Shown in pieces: positions 62,703 through 64,000 of a DNA stretch of 64,000 nt. Origin of the DNA: Fannyhessea vaginae DSM 15829 (lineage in GTDB: Bacteria; Actinomycetota; Coriobacteriia; Coriobacteriales; Atopobiaceae); assembly GCF_000159235.2 (NCBI RefSeq), contig NZ_ACGK02000001.1:620001-684000 (forward strand), written 5' to 3'. Within the stretch, counting starts at the first letter, position 1. Every line of letters starts with the position of its first letter. Made by a program: the position numbers and the translations under genes. Below the pieces are notes generated by a model that had not been told where the DNA came from, did no database searches, and worked only from the letters and a program-made list of their open reading frames with translations.

Positions 62703-62734
62703 ACCCCCAAACGCACGTGTGTTCGTTTGGGGGT
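62703..62734. terminator. Bidirectional terminator after the ECF operon
   Basis: ACCCCCAAACG pairs with CGTTTGGGGGT with a 10-nt loop. On the minus strand TTTATT follows, which suits the antiporter gene; on the plus strand T-content is low. Confidence 0.7.
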
Positions 62735-62753
62735 ACTTGGTATGTTTGTGTTG

Positions 62754-64000
62754 TTACACAATAGGGGAGATGCCACTAAAGTGCAGATAAAGTGATGCAA
62801 TCGCTAAAACAATAACAGCTAATACAATAATTGCATCTTTAAGTCCGCAAAAGGCACGTTTGTGGTATTGATGTGCTCCCATGAGATAAAGCAAAATTCC
62901 AGGTGCAAATAATACCGTGGTAATCATTATGCCTTTCCAGCCACATGTCCATACTAAGAAAAGCGTATATATGAAAGAAGCCGTACCAAAGAAACGTGCA
63001 ATTGATAGTCGAGGAGCATGTTTTTTGTTAAAGCCTTCCTTTTTCCAGCTTACTATCATGTAAAACGCTGCCGAGCATACATAAGGAATGAGAATGGTGC
63101 TCACAGCGCAGGCATAGAAGAATTGGTATGTGCCTTCCGACAGAAATGCAATGAGCAAAAACAATTGCATAACCGCAGCGCTCACCAATATAGTTACCAC
63201 GGGCGCATTGTTTTTGTTGGTACGTGCAAAACACTTAGGAAACGTTTGTCGCTTTGCTGCCTCAAATGGCGTTTCTGCACAGATGATGACATATCCTAAA
63301 AGCGCTCCAGCAAGTGAAAGACATACACCCAAATTTACGATAGCCGCGCCAATGGGACCAATTGCAATTTCTAAAACTCCTGCCATTGACGGGGTTGCAA
63401 GGTGAGCCATTTCTTCGCGCGGTACAATACCCATGCTTAAGAGCGAAATTAAGAAATATAAAACAAATACGCTGATAAAACCTAGTGAAGTTGCTCTGCC
63501 AACGTCTTTTACAAATTTAGCATGGCCCGAGATAACAACTGCAGTTTCGATACCAGTAAAAATCCAAACGAGTGAAATCATCGTTGATATGATTTGATCG
63601 GTGAGATTTGCGCCACCAGGTTCGCCCATAAAATTGCTAAAAAAGATATCGGGATTAAACTTGTTAAACATCAAAATGCTCACCACAAATAGTGCAAGCG
63701 GAACAACTTTTGCAATGGTGACTACAATGTTAATGCCAGCTGCCTCTTTAACGCCACGTGTGACAACATATGCTAAAACCCAGATAACAACGGATGCACA
63801 GATTACGGATAATAAATTGTTCCCATTGCCAAAGACAGGAAAGAAATATCCAAGGGCACCAAAAAACATAATTGCAAAGCTGACGTTAGATAAACATCCG
63901 CTAATCCAATATCCATATGCAGAGTTAAAGCCAACATAGTCGCCAAAGCCAGCTGCTGCGTACGCATAGATACCACCAGTTAGATCGGGACGAAGTTGCG
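62754..64000 (-). CDS. Amino acid antiporter, arginine/ornithine ArcD-like (partial)
   Basis: The frame continues to the window edge, so the N-terminus is missing; the visible 415 residues hold about ten membrane segments. RPDLTGGIYAYAAAGFGDY and GYWISGCLSNVSFAIMFFG match the basic amino acid/polyamine antiporter (APA) family, ArcD type, which exchanges arginine for ornithine. Histidine/histamine or other APA exchangers are possible. Arginine deiminase genes may lie beyond the window edge, but this cannot be seen. Confidence 0.85.
   Translation of the reverse strand, partial: QLRPDLTGGIYAYAAAGFGDYVGFNSAYGYWISGCLSNVSFAIMFFGALGYFFPVFGNGNNLLSVICASVVIWVLAYVVTRGVKEAAGINIVVTIAKVVPLALFVVSILMFNKFNPDIFFSNFMGEPGGANLTDQIISTMISLVWIFTGIETAVVISGHAKFVKDVGRATSLGFISVFVLYFLISLLSMGIVPREEMAHLATPSMAGVLEIAIGPIGAAIVNLGVCLSLAGALLGYVIICAETPFEAAKRQTFPKCFARTNKNNAPVVTILVSAAVMQLFLLIAFLSEGTYQFFYACAVSTILIPYVCSAAFYMIVSWKKEGFNKKHAPRLSIARFFGTASFIYTLFLVWTCGWKGIMITTVLFAPGILLYLMGAHQYHKRAFCGLKDAIIVLAVIVLAIASLYLHFSGISPIV

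Overview
This 64 kb window looks like chromosome from a low-to-mid GC, monoderm, fermentative actinobacterium of the Coriobacteriia, most like the Atopobium/Lancefieldella/Olsenella group. That placement is inference from gene content and protein character: a type III glutamine synthetase, a CBS-containing family II pyrophosphatase, AdhE plus Pta, an ArcD-like antiporter, a monoderm Tad pilus locus and wall-anchored surface proteins. I saw no rRNA, tRNA, CRISPR array, transposase, integrase or phage genes.

Region by region. 1-3.9 kb: a divergent GntR regulator (cut by the window edge) faces a mannose-family PTS operon (EIIA, BtpA/SgcQ-family protein, EIIB, EIIC, EIID) with repeated palindromic sites in its leader. 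4-13 kb: trmB, then a peptide uptake and use block (Tat-type lipoprotein binding protein, DppBCDF, peptidase T). 13-22.7 kb: CBS-type pyrophosphatase, adhE, a Ca2+-type P-ATPase and rsgA, with two unrelated minisatellites between genes. 23-34.2 kb: a compact Tad/Flp pilus operon (SAF protein, TadZ, TadA, TadB, an interrupted TadC, Flp pilin, an unknown membrane protein, further pilin-like and TadE/G-like proteins, DUF192 and a zinc-ribbon FHA protein), then a DUF2207 membrane protein and an unannotated 37-residue membrane peptide. 37-39.8 kb: a frame-split collagen-like surface protein, a small unknown gene and a HAD phosphatase. 40-43.4 kb: a MacAB/YknXYZ-type export operon on the minus strand. 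43.8-51 kb: aspS, a helical-repeat surface protein, a MATE exporter and glnN. 51-56 kb: polA, rnhA, pta. 56-64 kb: glf plus a family 2 glycosyltransferase, maf, a four-gene ECF transporter operon and a truncated arginine/ornithine-type antiporter.

How the genes work together: peptide import, peptidase T, glutamine synthetase and the ArcD-like antiporter point to amino-acid-based nutrition. AdhE and Pta handle acetyl-CoA; no acetate kinase gene is in the window. The Tad pilus, the two surface proteins with a shared (S/T)P(Q/K)TSD tail signal, and the galactofuranose-type genes form a cell-surface theme.

The points most worth checking are the in-frame TGA inside tadC (28400-28402), the -1 frame break that splits the collagen-like protein at a T5 tract (37768-37772), the non-canonical sorting motif shared by two surface proteins, the 37-residue peptide at 36639-36752, the BtpA protein embedded in a mannose-type PTS operon, and the second ECF ATPase that lacks an LSGGQ signature. 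None of these is proved to be a new system from sequence alone.
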